64,000 bases of DNA. Origin: Dysgonamonadaceae bacterium. GTDB taxonomy: Bacteria > Bacteroidota > Bacteroidia > Bacteroidales > Dysgonomonadaceae. Of the stretch, positions 26,785 to 34,023 are shown piece by piece. The notes beneath the pieces are model-generated. The model searched no databases. It was not told where the DNA came from and worked only from the letters and a program-made list of their open reading frames with translations. Numbering within the stretch: position 1 is the stretch's first letter; each line of letters starts with the position of its first letter. A program made the position numbers and the translations under genes. The DNA is taken from the NCBI GenBank assembly GCA_031254645.1, contig JAIRUA010000023.1:88613-152612 (forward strand), read 5' to 3'.

Positions 26785-27293
26785 ATATTTTTTTCGTTTT
26801 TGAATTTCGCATATATCATTTCGTCCATAAATTCTCCGTTCTTAAACAATGCTTTTTTTAGTTTTGCCTCAAACGTAAATCCTGCTTTCTTCAATACTCG
26901 CTGCGACTGTGTGTTTGTAGAAAACGGTCGGGCAAATATTCGGACGATATCAAATGTCCGGAATCCATACTCAACAATCTCATCAATGGCTTTTGGTATA
27001 ATTCCTTGTCCCCAATATGCTTCGGCTAACCAATAGCCCATTTCCGCACTTTTTTCGTGAATGTCTGTTTGTGGGAAAATACCGATTGAGCCAACTGCCT
27101 CGCCATTTACATCTATGGCAAAAACTTTTGTGGGATTATCATTCGCAATCATTGACAAGAATGCTTCTCCGTCTTTGTGTGTATAAGGGTGTGGGAATCC
27201 ATTTGTCATCCATTTTGCAACATTATTGTTGTTAGCATACTTCACTAAGCTGTCTAAATCTGTTTCATCCCATTTTCTTAGCTTGAAATCCAT
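26781..27293 (-). CDS. GNAT-family N-acetyltransferase (RimJ/RimL type)
   Basis: A 170-residue acetyltransferase with the RimJ/RimL layout: N-terminal LRKWDETDLDSLVKYANNNN, the central AEMGYWLAEAYWGQGIIPKA (motif A acetyl-CoA pyrophosphate loop is QG.I.KA), and NTQSQRVLKKAGFTFEA near the end. Members acetylate N-termini of ribosomal proteins or small amines; the substrate is unknown here. It is followed with a 4-base overlap by a membrane protein gene. Confidence 0.88.
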   Translation of the reverse strand: MDFKLRKWDETDLDSLVKYANNNNVAKWMTNGFPHPYTHKDGEAFLSMIANDNPTKVFAIDVNGEAVGSIGIFPQTDIHEKSAEMGYWLAEAYWGQGIIPKAIDEIVEYGFRTFDIVRIFARPFSTNTQSQRVLKKAGFTFEAKLKKALFKNGEFMDEMIYAKFKNEKNI

Positions 27294-27327
27294 TGCTCAA
27301 ATTATTTTCAGTCGAATACTATTTAGC

Positions 27328-27359
27328 AAAAAGCACCGGCTCTATTTAGAAACCGATGC
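27328..27359 (-). terminator. intrinsic terminator after the ecotin-like gene
   Basis: On the minus strand GCATCGGTTTC (27359-27349) pairs, with wobble pairs, with GAGCCGGTGC (27342-27333), followed by TTTTT. Confidence 0.75.
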
Positions 27360-27385
27360 CTTGATTTGTTTTACATTGAACGTTC

Positions 27386-28276
27386 TTACATACTTGGAGC
27401 TTCCCAAATACGATATCTTACTTCAAAGCCTATCGGTGCGAATACTACAATCGGTACTTCACTATTATATCTTACAAGTTCCGTTGGACCTGATACAAAT
27501 TCCGGTCTTGCCGGTTCAATACAAGCCATACGAGTAGAAGCTATTGTACCGTCCGAAGAAAACACGAGATAATCATACCCCCAACCATCAACTATCTCAC
27601 TCGAAAATGTACCGCCAAGTATATGTCTGTTGCAGTCCACATTTGCGATTTTTCCGGGAATAATTTCCACTTTCAATTCTTTTGAAGTGTCGGTAACTTC
27701 GGGAAGCAGCAATACGAAACGTTGATATCCGTCTTTTTCTGTCGGGAAAGCCTCCAAAGCGCGCGTTGCGGCATTATAAATTGCTGCGAGAGCCGGCGTG
27801 ATGGGATATGTTTCGCCTGCTTGCCAAATTCGATGCCTCAAATCAATACCGGCAGGTCTGTAAACCACAAGCGGAACGGCACTATTGTATCTTACAAAAC
27901 GCGATTGAGCTGTAACAAATGCTTTGTGTCTTGTATTATCGAGACAAGCCATCTGGGTGGAAAATGTCATTCCGTTTGAATTAAAAAACAGATACGTTTG
28001 GTGGTCTTCTAGCGTTCTTTCTTCGAATTCGCCCATCAAGCCGTGGTGGTTACAGTCGATTTCCATCTCTTTACCCGGAATTATTTCCACTTTGAATAAC
28101 GATTCGTCTTCTTCGCTATTTAAGAGATATGTGTGCGGCACGTAACCGGCAACTCTTGGCGAATTAGATATTGATTCCGGAATGGTTTCAATTGCCGGAG
28201 CCGCTTTTTTGTTTCCGCAAGAGGTGCTTAACAGCGCCATAGCTAAAATTGATATAAGAAAAATTTGCTTTTTCAT
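27386..28276 (-). CDS. lipoprotein with two tandem ecotin (serine protease inhibitor) domains
   Basis: Counted from the ATG at 28276 (296 residues; the ATG at 28285 is the alternative start). It has a lipoprotein signal (MKKQIFLISILAMALLSTSC, Cys20) and two copies of the ecotin fold at about 47-154 and 187-294. Each copy holds KVEIIPGK, the VDCN/IDCN cysteine, a G-rich strand, a ST-x-MAC reactive loop and VRYNS-VP-VV followed by RHRIW/RYRIW, as in E. coli ecotin. Disulfide Cys pairs are 75/111 and 215/252. The P1 residue is Gln108 in copy 1 and Arg249 in copy 2, where E. coli has Met. Ecotin inhibits chymotrypsin-fold proteases as a homodimer; a tandem, membrane-anchored form is unusual. Transcribed alone. 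Confidence 0.9.
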   Translation of the reverse strand: MKKQIFLISILAMALLSTSCGNKKAAPAIETIPESISNSPRVAGYVPHTYLLNSEEDESLFKVEIIPGKEMEIDCNHHGLMGEFEERTLEDHQTYLFFNSNGMTFSTQMACLDNTRHKAFVTAQSRFVRYNSAVPLVVYRPAGIDLRHRIWQAGETYPITPALAAIYNAATRALEAFPTEKDGYQRFVLLLPEVTDTSKELKVEIIPGKIANVDCNRHILGGTFSSEIVDGWGYDYLVFSSDGTIASTRMACIEPARPEFVSGPTELVRYNSEVPIVVFAPIGFEVRYRIWEAPSM

Positions 28277-28380
28277 ACGATGCATAATTATTTATTAGTT
28301 TTTTCTTTACATTGTCATAAATATTAAACAACTATTCGCCCGAAAGGTTTAAGTGTTTAATCAAATTTAACGGTGATATT

Positions 28381-28472
28381 ATCTGAACCTTGATTTTTGC
28401 AGGATTAAGAAGATTGCCAAGATAGAAAAATCCTGTCAATCTTCTTAATCCTGCAAAAATCAAGGTTCAGAT
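28381..28472. repeat. perfect 36-base inverted repeat
   Basis: 28381-28416 and 28437-28472 are exact reverse complements (words GATTTTTGCAGGATTAAGAA), with a 20-base loop, directly upstream of the -7 box of the U32 gene. The ecotin gene lies divergently on the other side. Confidence 0.9.
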
Positions 28473-28480
28473 TTTTTTCG

Positions 28481-28488
28481 TACCTTTG
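28481..28488 (+). promoter_or_regulatory. predicted -7 box for the U32 gene
   Basis: TACCTTTG fits TAnnTTTG 28 bases before the ATG at 28517; the -33 region falls within the right arm of the inverted repeat and has no TTTG. Confidence 0.5.
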
Positions 28489-28516
28489 TGCTTTCAATTG
28501 CAGCTTATTATCGGAA

Positions 28517-29785
28517 ATGAAAGATATAAAAGATTACGAAATAATGTCACCCGTAGGTTCTTACGAATCACTTACAGCGGCAGTACAGGGCGGGGCAGAT
28601 TCTATTTATTTTGGTATCGAAGGATTGAATATGCGCGCCAAGTCGTCGAACAATTTTACGATTGACGATTTGCACAACATCGCTCGAATCTGTCGCGAAA
28701 ACAATATGAAAAGCTACCTCACGGTCAATACAATTATTTATGAAGATGATATTACATTGATGCACAGAGTTGTAGGTGCTGCCAAAGAAGCCGGAATTTC
28801 TGCCGTTATTTCTGCCGACGTGGCGGTAATGATGTATGCGCGAAGCATCAAGCAGGAAGTACATCTTTCTACGCAATTGAATATCACAAACACCGAATCA
28901 TTGAAATTTTATGCACAATTTGCCGACGTTGTCGTTTTGGCACGTGAACTCAATCTTGACCAAGTGGCAGTTATTCATCACGATATCATCGAACAACAAA
29001 TTAAAGGACCCGGCGGTGAACTCATTCGTATTGAAATGTTTGCACACGGCGCACTCTGTATGGCGGTTTCGGGAAAATGTTATTTAAGTTTGCATGAAAA
29101 AAATCTATCGGGAAATCGTGGTGCTTGCAACCAAATTTGTCGACGCGGGTACGTGGTAAAAGACAAAGATAGCGAAATAGAACTCGAAATTGACAACGAA
29201 TATATTATGTCTGCCAAAGATTTGAAAACCATACATTTTATGAACAAAATGCTGGATGCAGGCGTACGCGTTTTTAAAATCGAAGGTCGGGCGCGTGGCG
29301 CGGAATATGTACGCGTTGTAACCGCTTGTTACAAAGAAGCGATACAGGCGTATTGCGATGGTACGTTTTCGCAAGAAAAAATAGATATGTGGAACGAGCA
29401 ACTTGCCACTGTGTTCAATCGTGGTTTTTGGGACGGATATTATCTCGGTCAGCGTTTGGGCGAATGGACACACCAATACGGCTCAAGTGCGACAAAACGG
29501 AAAGTATATGTGGGAAAAGCGTTGAAACATTTCGGAAAACTTAATGTAACGGAGTTTCTTGTTGAAACACAATCGATAAAGCAAGGTGATGAATTATTGA
29601 TTACAGGACCTACCACAGGTGCCATTTTTCTCACAGCCGACGATATTCGTGTGGACTTGCAAACCGTTACCGAAGCGGTGAAGGGTGATAGATTTTCGAT
29701 TAAAACACCGGAAAAAATTCGCCCGAACGACCAATTATATAAGATGGTAAAGGCAGAAAGAAAAGGTACGGCGCACGAACGATAA
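28517..29785 (+). CDS. peptidase U32 family protein (tRNA/rRNA hydroxylation type)
   Basis: A 422-residue protein with the U32 pattern: N-terminal EIMSPVGSYESLTAAVQGGA, GIEGLNMRA, VHLSTQLNITN, VLARELNL, and the Cys-rich segment ALCMAVSGKCYLS...GACNQICRR, which in the family binds an iron-sulfur cluster. Despite the name, characterised members (TrhP, RlhA) hydroxylate tRNA or 23S rRNA using prephenate rather than cleave proteins. Which RNA this one modifies cannot be read. Transcribed alone; the convergent rplI operon follows. Confidence 0.9.
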   Translation: MKDIKDYEIMSPVGSYESLTAAVQGGADSIYFGIEGLNMRAKSSNNFTIDDLHNIARICRENNMKSYLTVNTIIYEDDITLMHRVVGAAKEAGISAVISADVAVMMYARSIKQEVHLSTQLNITNTESLKFYAQFADVVVLARELNLDQVAVIHHDIIEQQIKGPGGELIRIEMFAHGALCMAVSGKCYLSLHEKNLSGNRGACNQICRRGYVVKDKDSEIELEIDNEYIMSAKDLKTIHFMNKMLDAGVRVFKIEGRARGAEYVRVVTACYKEAIQAYCDGTFSQEKIDMWNEQLATVFNRGFWDGYYLGQRLGEWTHQYGSSATKRKVYVGKALKHFGKLNVTEFLVETQSIKQGDELLITGPTTGAIFLTADDIRVDLQTVTEAVKGDRFSIKTPEKIRPNDQLYKMVKAERKGTAHER

Positions 29786-29828
29786 TTTTATGGAACGTAG
29801 ATTTGCGTAATTCGCGTTCTAAAAATAA

Positions 29829-29859
29829 AAATGGGCTACTCAAAAAGAATAACCCATTT
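29829..29859 (-). terminator. terminator after rplI
   Basis: AAATGGG (29829-29835) pairs with CCCATTT (29853-29859); on the minus strand the stem is followed by a T-rich run. Confidence 0.6.
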
Positions 29860-29882
29860 CATAAATGTGTGTTTTATAAACC

Positions 29883-30326
29883 TTATTCGGCAACTACTTC
29901 AAACGGAATGTCAACCGACACTTCTTTGTGAAGTTTGGCAACGGCTTTGTAGTTTCCAAGCTCTTTTACAGCATCTTTGATAACGATCATTTTTCTGTCC
30001 ACATCGAAACCTTTTTCTTTCAAAGCATCGGCAATTTGGATATTGGTTACCGATCCGAAAATAGTTCCGGTAGAGCTGGCTTTTGCGCCAATAGTGAGCG
30101 ATACACCTTCCATTTTTGCAGCCAATTCTTGTGCTGTGGTTTTGATTTGTGCAAGTTTGTGCGCACGCTGTTTCAAGTTTTCAGCAAGCACTTTCTTGGC
30201 TGATTCGCTGGCAATTACTGCTTTCCCTTGCGGAATAAGGTAGTTGCGTCCGTATCCTTTTTTTACGTTTACTACATCGTCTTTGTAGCCCAAGTTCAAA
30301 ACGTCTTCTTTCAAAATTACTTCCAT
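29883..30326 (-). CDS. rplI: 50S ribosomal protein L9
   Basis: A 147-residue protein with the L9 N-terminal domain ([36 protein letters not shown]), a connecting helix (about 40-80) and the C-terminal domain (about 85-147). Last gene of rpsF-rpsR-rplI. Unlike almost every other gene in the window, its start codon is preceded by a full AGGAGG (30340-30335) at 8 bases. Confidence 0.97.
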   Translation of the reverse strand: MEVILKEDVLNLGYKDDVVNVKKGYGRNYLIPQGKAVIASESAKKVLAENLKQRAHKLAQIKTTAQELAAKMEGVSLTIGAKASSTGTIFGSVTNIQIADALKEKGFDVDRKMIVIKDAVKELGNYKAVAKLHKEVSVDIPFEVVAE

Positions 30327-30334
30327 TGTCTTTT

Positions 30335-30340
30335 CCTCCT
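30335..30340 (-). promoter_or_regulatory. strong Shine-Dalgarno site of rplI
   Basis: AGGAGG on the minus strand, 8 bases before the rplI ATG. Canonical sites of this strength are absent before the other genes I checked here, except rpsR. Confidence 0.85.
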
Positions 30341-30344
30341 ACAT

Positions 30345-30611
30345 TTATTTCATTAAATCGGTTACGTACGGAAGCAAAGCGATATGACGCGCTCTTTTCA
30401 CTGCTTGCGCAATACGACGTTGAAACTTCAAAGATGTACCGGTAATGCGGCGTGGTAAAATTTTGCCTTGTTCGTTCAAGAATTTTTTCAAGAATTCGGG
30501 ATCTTTGTAATCAATATACTTGATTCCGTTCTTTTTGAAGCGGCAATATTTTTTCTTTTTCACGTCCACCGATAGTGGCGTCAAATATCTGATTTCTGAT
30601 TGTTTTGCCAT
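30345..30611 (-). CDS. rpsR: 30S ribosomal protein S18
   Basis: I start at the ATG at 30611 (88 residues, [13 protein letters not shown]), since the AGGAGG at 30626-30621 stands 9 bases before it; the longer frame would overlap rpsF. The core [22 protein letters not shown] and [25 protein letters not shown] is diagnostic for bS18. It binds bS6 on the 30S platform near the 3' end of 16S rRNA. The gap to rplI is 18 bases. Confidence 0.96.
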   Translation of the reverse strand: MAKQSEIRYLTPLSVDVKKKKYCRFKKNGIKYIDYKDPEFLKKFLNEQGKILPRRITGTSLKFQRRIAQAVKRARHIALLPYVTDLMK

Positions 30612-30615
30612 TTTG

Positions 30616-31041
30616 TTAATCCTCCTTTGTTTCTGATTCAACAACAGCAGCCGGCTCGGCTACCACTTCTTTTACAGGTTGTACGGGCTCTGCAGCTTTA
30701 ACCTCTTGTTTTTTCGCGCCTTTGTTACGGCGTTTTTCGGCATATTCAAGCGCGAATTTGTCTTGTTTTACCGTCAAAAAACGGATGATGCGTTCATCGC
30801 GACGGAAGTTGATTTCCAACTTGTCGATTACCTCAGGATTTGCATTAAATTCTAAGAATGTGTAGAATCCTGTTGTTTTTTTGTCGATGGGGTATGCTAA
30901 TTTGCGCAATCCCCAGTTTTCTTCGTTAACAATTTCAGCACCTTGTTCCGTTAGGAGGTTTTTGAATTTGCTAACCGCTTCCTTCATCTGTACATCAGAT
31001 AAAACGGGAGTCAAAATGAAAACGGTTTCGTAATTATTCAT
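30616..31041 (-). CDS. rpsF: 30S ribosomal protein S6
   Basis: A 141-residue protein: bS6 domain (about 1-100; [33 protein letters not shown]) plus a charged tail rich in Ala, Val, Glu and Pro (about 110-141), common in Bacteroidota. First gene of the rpsF-rpsR-rplI operon with its own full promoter (31096-31127). Its own start has no Shine-Dalgarno sequence, in contrast to the two genes downstream. Confidence 0.96.
   Translation of the reverse strand: MNNYETVFILTPVLSDVQMKEAVSKFKNLLTEQGAEIVNEENWGLRKLAYPIDKKTTGFYTFLEFNANPEVIDKLEINFRRDERIIRFLTVKQDKFALEYAEKRRNKGAKKQEVKAAEPVQPVKEVVAEPAAVVESETKED
30621..30626 (-). promoter_or_regulatory. strong Shine-Dalgarno site of rpsR inside the rpsF 3' end
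   Basis: AGGAGG on the minus strand, formed by the last codons of rpsF (Lys-Glu-Asp: aag gag gat), 9 bases before the rpsR ATG. Confidence 0.85.
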
Positions 31042-31095
31042 ACGGAAATTTTTAATTATTAATATGTTAGTCGAAAATGTTTATTTTTCGAGGTG

Positions 31096-31127
31096 CAAAG
31101 GTAGGAATATTTTTTTTGATTGACAAA
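31096..31127 (-). promoter_or_regulatory. promoter of the rpsF operon
   Basis: On the minus strand TTTG (31127-31124), a 20-base spacer and TACCTTTG (31103-31096): a full consensus match. The leader is about 48 bases. Confidence 0.8.
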
Positions 31128-31169
31128 GAGATAATAAAAAAAGAAGAGAAAAAGTGTATTTTCTCTTCT
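31128..31169 (-). terminator. intrinsic terminator after the astacin-like gene
   Basis: On the minus strand AGAAGAGAAAA (31169-31159) pairs with TTTTCTCTTCT (31152-31142), followed by a long T run (31141-31135). It also overlaps the upstream side of the rpsF promoter. Confidence 0.7.
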
Positions 31170-31176
31170 CATAGAT

Positions 31177-32925
31177 TTATTCTTCTTCACTGTCATCTTC
31201 TTCAACTTCTTCTTTTTCGATAAAAATGTTTTGAAAAACAGGACACCATCGGCAACGCTGCGGGTCGCTAGCAGTAGCACCGCAAGTAGCGCATACAGAA
31301 CCTGTGCTACTTGTTACAAATATGTTTCGACTCATTGTGGTCGTGCCACAAGCATTGTTTACCGAAACGGTAATGGTATAATTTCCTGAAAGACCGAAAT
31401 ATACATGCAAAAAACGATTTTCCGACACATACAGGGAGCTGCTATGACTTGGTGATAAACTCCAAGAAGAAATTGTACCACCCCCACTGTGATTAACGGT
31501 GAAAGTAGAACTTCCGATGAATATTGCAGAAGGTATTCCGATAGATGTAATGACAGGTCTATTTGTTGCAACATCATGTTGTACTGTATGTATAACATGT
31601 CCATTCTGAATAATTTCTGTTCTCACTCTGCTATTCGCTGGCGTAGTAGCTCCGTTGTGTCTTACCGTAACCGATGATTGATTATTAGCACCCTCTATGG
31701 ATAAAGGAGCATCAGCTATCCATCTGATGGTTGTGCCTGTTGGAAGATTTTGAAGCGTAAATATAGCGGCTGTGTTTGCGCAAACAGAAGAGGGACCGGA
31801 AATAGTAATAGGAAGCGGAGGTGGAAGCATACCATTATTCAGAGATCTAATTAAGGCTTCACGTTCTGCAGATGTCATGATTGTATTGTCTGGTCTATAC
31901 ACTATTGAGCACAAATCAGCCCAAGTGTCAGGACGCGCAATATATGGCAAATTGTGAGTGTTTATCCAGCATCGGTCCAAAGCGGACAGCTCTCTTCTTT
32001 GTCCCTCAAATGTGTTACCATTATCTGATCTTGTCATTACGGGGACAGATGCATTATATACAAAAGTTGGGTCACTGATAAAAGCGTCATAAAGCATTAT
32101 AGAATTCCAGTCAAAACTTCCCAGTGTGAGATAATTTGTAGTAATTCTGTCGAAGTTGTGTCGCTTTTCCAGTCTTATATTACTCCAATTGATGTTTATG
32201 AAATTATCCCTGTCAGGACGTTGATGCTCATGATTTAATCCTAAGGCGTGGCCTATTTCATGAATTACTGTGCCAACCGAAACCATTTGTGAAACCCAAA
32301 GATCTTGTTTTCCTCCAATTCTGCCAATAAACGATGCGTTTGTATTCCCACCATTAGTGAAGTTGACGTGTGGATATTCAAATCCGAAAGTTGGGTCATG
32401 TGTGGGTTTACCTGTTGCATTATAGAATCTTATGTTTGAAGTTGCCTCCATCCGGTTTATAGCCTCTTCAATGCGCGCACGCTGCCACGAACTTAGACTT
32501 GGGTCTAATGTATATCGTAACATTGACCACATGTTTGATGCTGTGGGATAAATACCCGAAGCTCTTGTTGATATGTCATTTGGAAAATGGTATCTCATTC
32601 CTGTTGAAACGGGCATTTTTATTGCACTTGTTGTATCAACAGTCTCGCTCGTATTTACACTGAATAAAGTTCCGGTTTCATCAAGCATCCTTAACTGCCA
32701 GTCGGACAGAATGATATCTCCTCCAATTATGTGGTACTCGCCTCTTTTTTCGACTACTACACCGGATCGCAAGGTTATTATTTCGCCCGGAATATCGGGA
32801 AAGACATCGGCAACTCCTGCATGTGGTTGAACTTGTATTATATCGTCATTCAGTATATATTCTTCATTACACGAAACAAAAACAAAGATGAATATAATAA
32901 TCGTATTAAAAAACCTCAATTTCAT
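31177..32925 (-). CDS. astacin-like (M12A) zinc metalloprotease lipoprotein with Ig/PKD-like tail
   Basis: A 582-residue protein with a lipoprotein-type signal (about 1-19, IFVFVSC). The peptidase domain (about 105-310) has HEIGHALGLNHEHQRPDRD (222-240; zinc ligands His222, His226 and His232, catalytic Glu223) and the Met-turn SIMLY with its Tyr ligand, as in astacins. Residues about 375-545 form two beta-rich segments like PKD/Ig modules (SGPSSVCANTAAIFTL, SGNYTITVSVNNACG). The C-terminus has a four-Cys cluster (CATCG...CRWC) that may bind zinc, then an acidic tail. It lies 2 bases after a DUF4377-like lipoprotein gene, so the two form an operon. Substrate unknown; probably an extracellular or periplasmic protease. 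Confidence 0.85.
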   Translation of the reverse strand: MKLRFFNTIIIFIFVFVSCNEEYILNDDIIQVQPHAGVADVFPDIPGEIITLRSGVVVEKRGEYHIIGGDIILSDWQLRMLDETGTLFSVNTSETVDTTSAIKMPVSTGMRYHFPNDISTRASGIYPTASNMWSMLRYTLDPSLSSWQRARIEEAINRMEATSNIRFYNATGKPTHDPTFGFEYPHVNFTNGGNTNASFIGRIGGKQDLWVSQMVSVGTVIHEIGHALGLNHEHQRPDRDNFININWSNIRLEKRHNFDRITTNYLTLGSFDWNSIMLYDAFISDPTFVYNASVPVMTRSDNGNTFEGQRRELSALDRCWINTHNLPYIARPDTWADLCSIVYRPDNTIMTSAEREALIRSLNNGMLPPPLPITISGPSSVCANTAAIFTLQNLPTGTTIRWIADAPLSIEGANNQSSVTVRHNGATTPANSRVRTEIIQNGHVIHTVQHDVATNRPVITSIGIPSAIFIGSSTFTVNHSGGGTISSWSLSPSHSSSLYVSENRFLHVYFGLSGNYTITVSVNNACGTTTMSRNIFVTSSTGSVCATCGATASDPQRCRWCPVFQNIFIEKEEVEEDDSEEE

Positions 32926-32927
32926 AT

Positions 32928-33575
32928 TTAATCTGTTTTAGAGGTTTGGGAAATAAGTTCAATGAAAGAACACAAGTTAAGGCATCTAACCCCATACTGT
33001 GGGGACAGATGTATTATGTTTTTACTTACTTTGATCAGGTAATTAAAGCCGTGTTCGGGTTCAAATCCTTCAATTATAAAAGTGCATCCTATAATGTCAC
33101 CAGGCTGCCACACGGGAGCACCTACTTCAGTAATGGCTAATCGTTCAATTAATTCACCTCCAGGTCCGTAAGGATACCAGTCAATTGAGACATTTAACAA
33201 TACAGTTTCCTCATCAAATTTTTTTGTCTTGGAAACGATTTCAATTAACGAAAATCGAGTTTCATTGTGATTGACTGTCTCCACTTTCAAAAGGTATTCA
33301 TACCCTTTTTCATACGTAAATCCTTTAATGGCATTTAGCTCCAATTTCTGTTCAGCAGTTGACCCATGTTCTGACACGACCATCTGTCTGTCTACAATAA
33401 ACTCAGTCGGATTTTCGCCGGGTTGAATTAAATAATTTAGTTCTGCAGAAACAGTCAATAAAATAAACTCTTCATTTTTTTGACAGCCTATGGTTGAAAG
33501 AAGTAGCATTAGTGCTACTGCCTGTACTACTAATCTTCGCATATTGGCGAATAATTTTTCACTTGTTTTACTCAT
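32928..33575 (-). CDS. lipoprotein with two DUF4377-like repeats
   Basis: I start at the ATG at 33575 (215 residues, MSKTSEKLFANMRRL), since the longer frame begins with TTG. A lipoprotein signal ends at LLLSTIGC (Cys31). Two repeats follow (about 38-115 and 120-205), each with a GFTYEKGYEYLLKV / GFEPEHGFNYLIKV motif and a later LIEIVSKT/ELISQT strand, typical of the DUF4377 family, whose function is unknown. First gene of an operon with the astacin-like protease 2 bases downstream; it could be its inhibitor, chaperone or partner, which is inference from the spacing. Confidence 0.75.
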   Translation of the reverse strand: MSKTSEKLFANMRRLVVQAVALMLLLSTIGCQKNEEFILLTVSAELNYLIQPGENPTEFIVDRQMVVSEHGSTAEQKLELNAIKGFTYEKGYEYLLKVETVNHNETRFSLIEIVSKTKKFDEETVLLNVSIDWYPYGPGGELIERLAITEVGAPVWQPGDIIGCTFIIEGFEPEHGFNYLIKVSKNIIHLSPQYGVRCLNLCSFIELISQTSKTD

Positions 33576-33769
33576 AACATTAATGTTTAGTGGTTTAATT
33601 AAAAAAATAAAATGATTTTTTCCCTTTCGCAATCCGTAACCGATGATTGCATTTTTTATTTTGGTTGCTACCCCGACCGATCAGGAGTTTTAAGAGCATT
33701 TTCAAAAACTTCGACTGAAGGGCTTGATTTTATCTGCATAGTTGTAAGTTTTAAATAATTATAACGGAA

Positions 33770-33799
33770 CAAAGATATGTATATTTGATGAAAAAACAA
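33770..33799 (-). promoter_or_regulatory. predicted promoter of the DUF4377-like/astacin-like operon
   Basis: On the minus strand TATCTTTG (33777-33770) with TTG (33799-33797) 19 bases upstream. Confidence 0.65.
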
Positions 33800-33922
33800 T
33801 TATTTCTCTCGATTTTAACTTTTTCGTCAAATAAGTCAATCATTTGCAGCAAAATGACAGTCATATGTGCAAATAATCGAAGTGTAACAGGATTAATTTC
33901 ATGCATCACATTACCCACATTT

Positions 33923-33954
33923 TTGCACCTTCCCTCTTTTTTTACTACTTTTGC
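33923..33954 (+). promoter_or_regulatory. promoter of ftsK
   Basis: TTTG (33923-33926), a 20-base spacer and TACTTTTG (33947-33954) match the consensus fully; the leader is about 60 bases. Confidence 0.75.
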
Positions 33955-34023
33955 ACTATATTAGGGAAGTCTCACGTTGTACATTCCCAAGTAAACATTT
34001 AATCGGCGGAAAATCAAATAAAT

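Larger units (their letters stand above)
33576..34023. other. divergent promoter region between the DUF4377-like gene and ftsK
   Basis: This 448-base gap holds a minus-strand leader of about 190 bases (33576-33764), the two promoters listed separately, and AT-rich sequence between them. I found no gene, tRNA or clear RNA structure. Confidence 0.6.
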
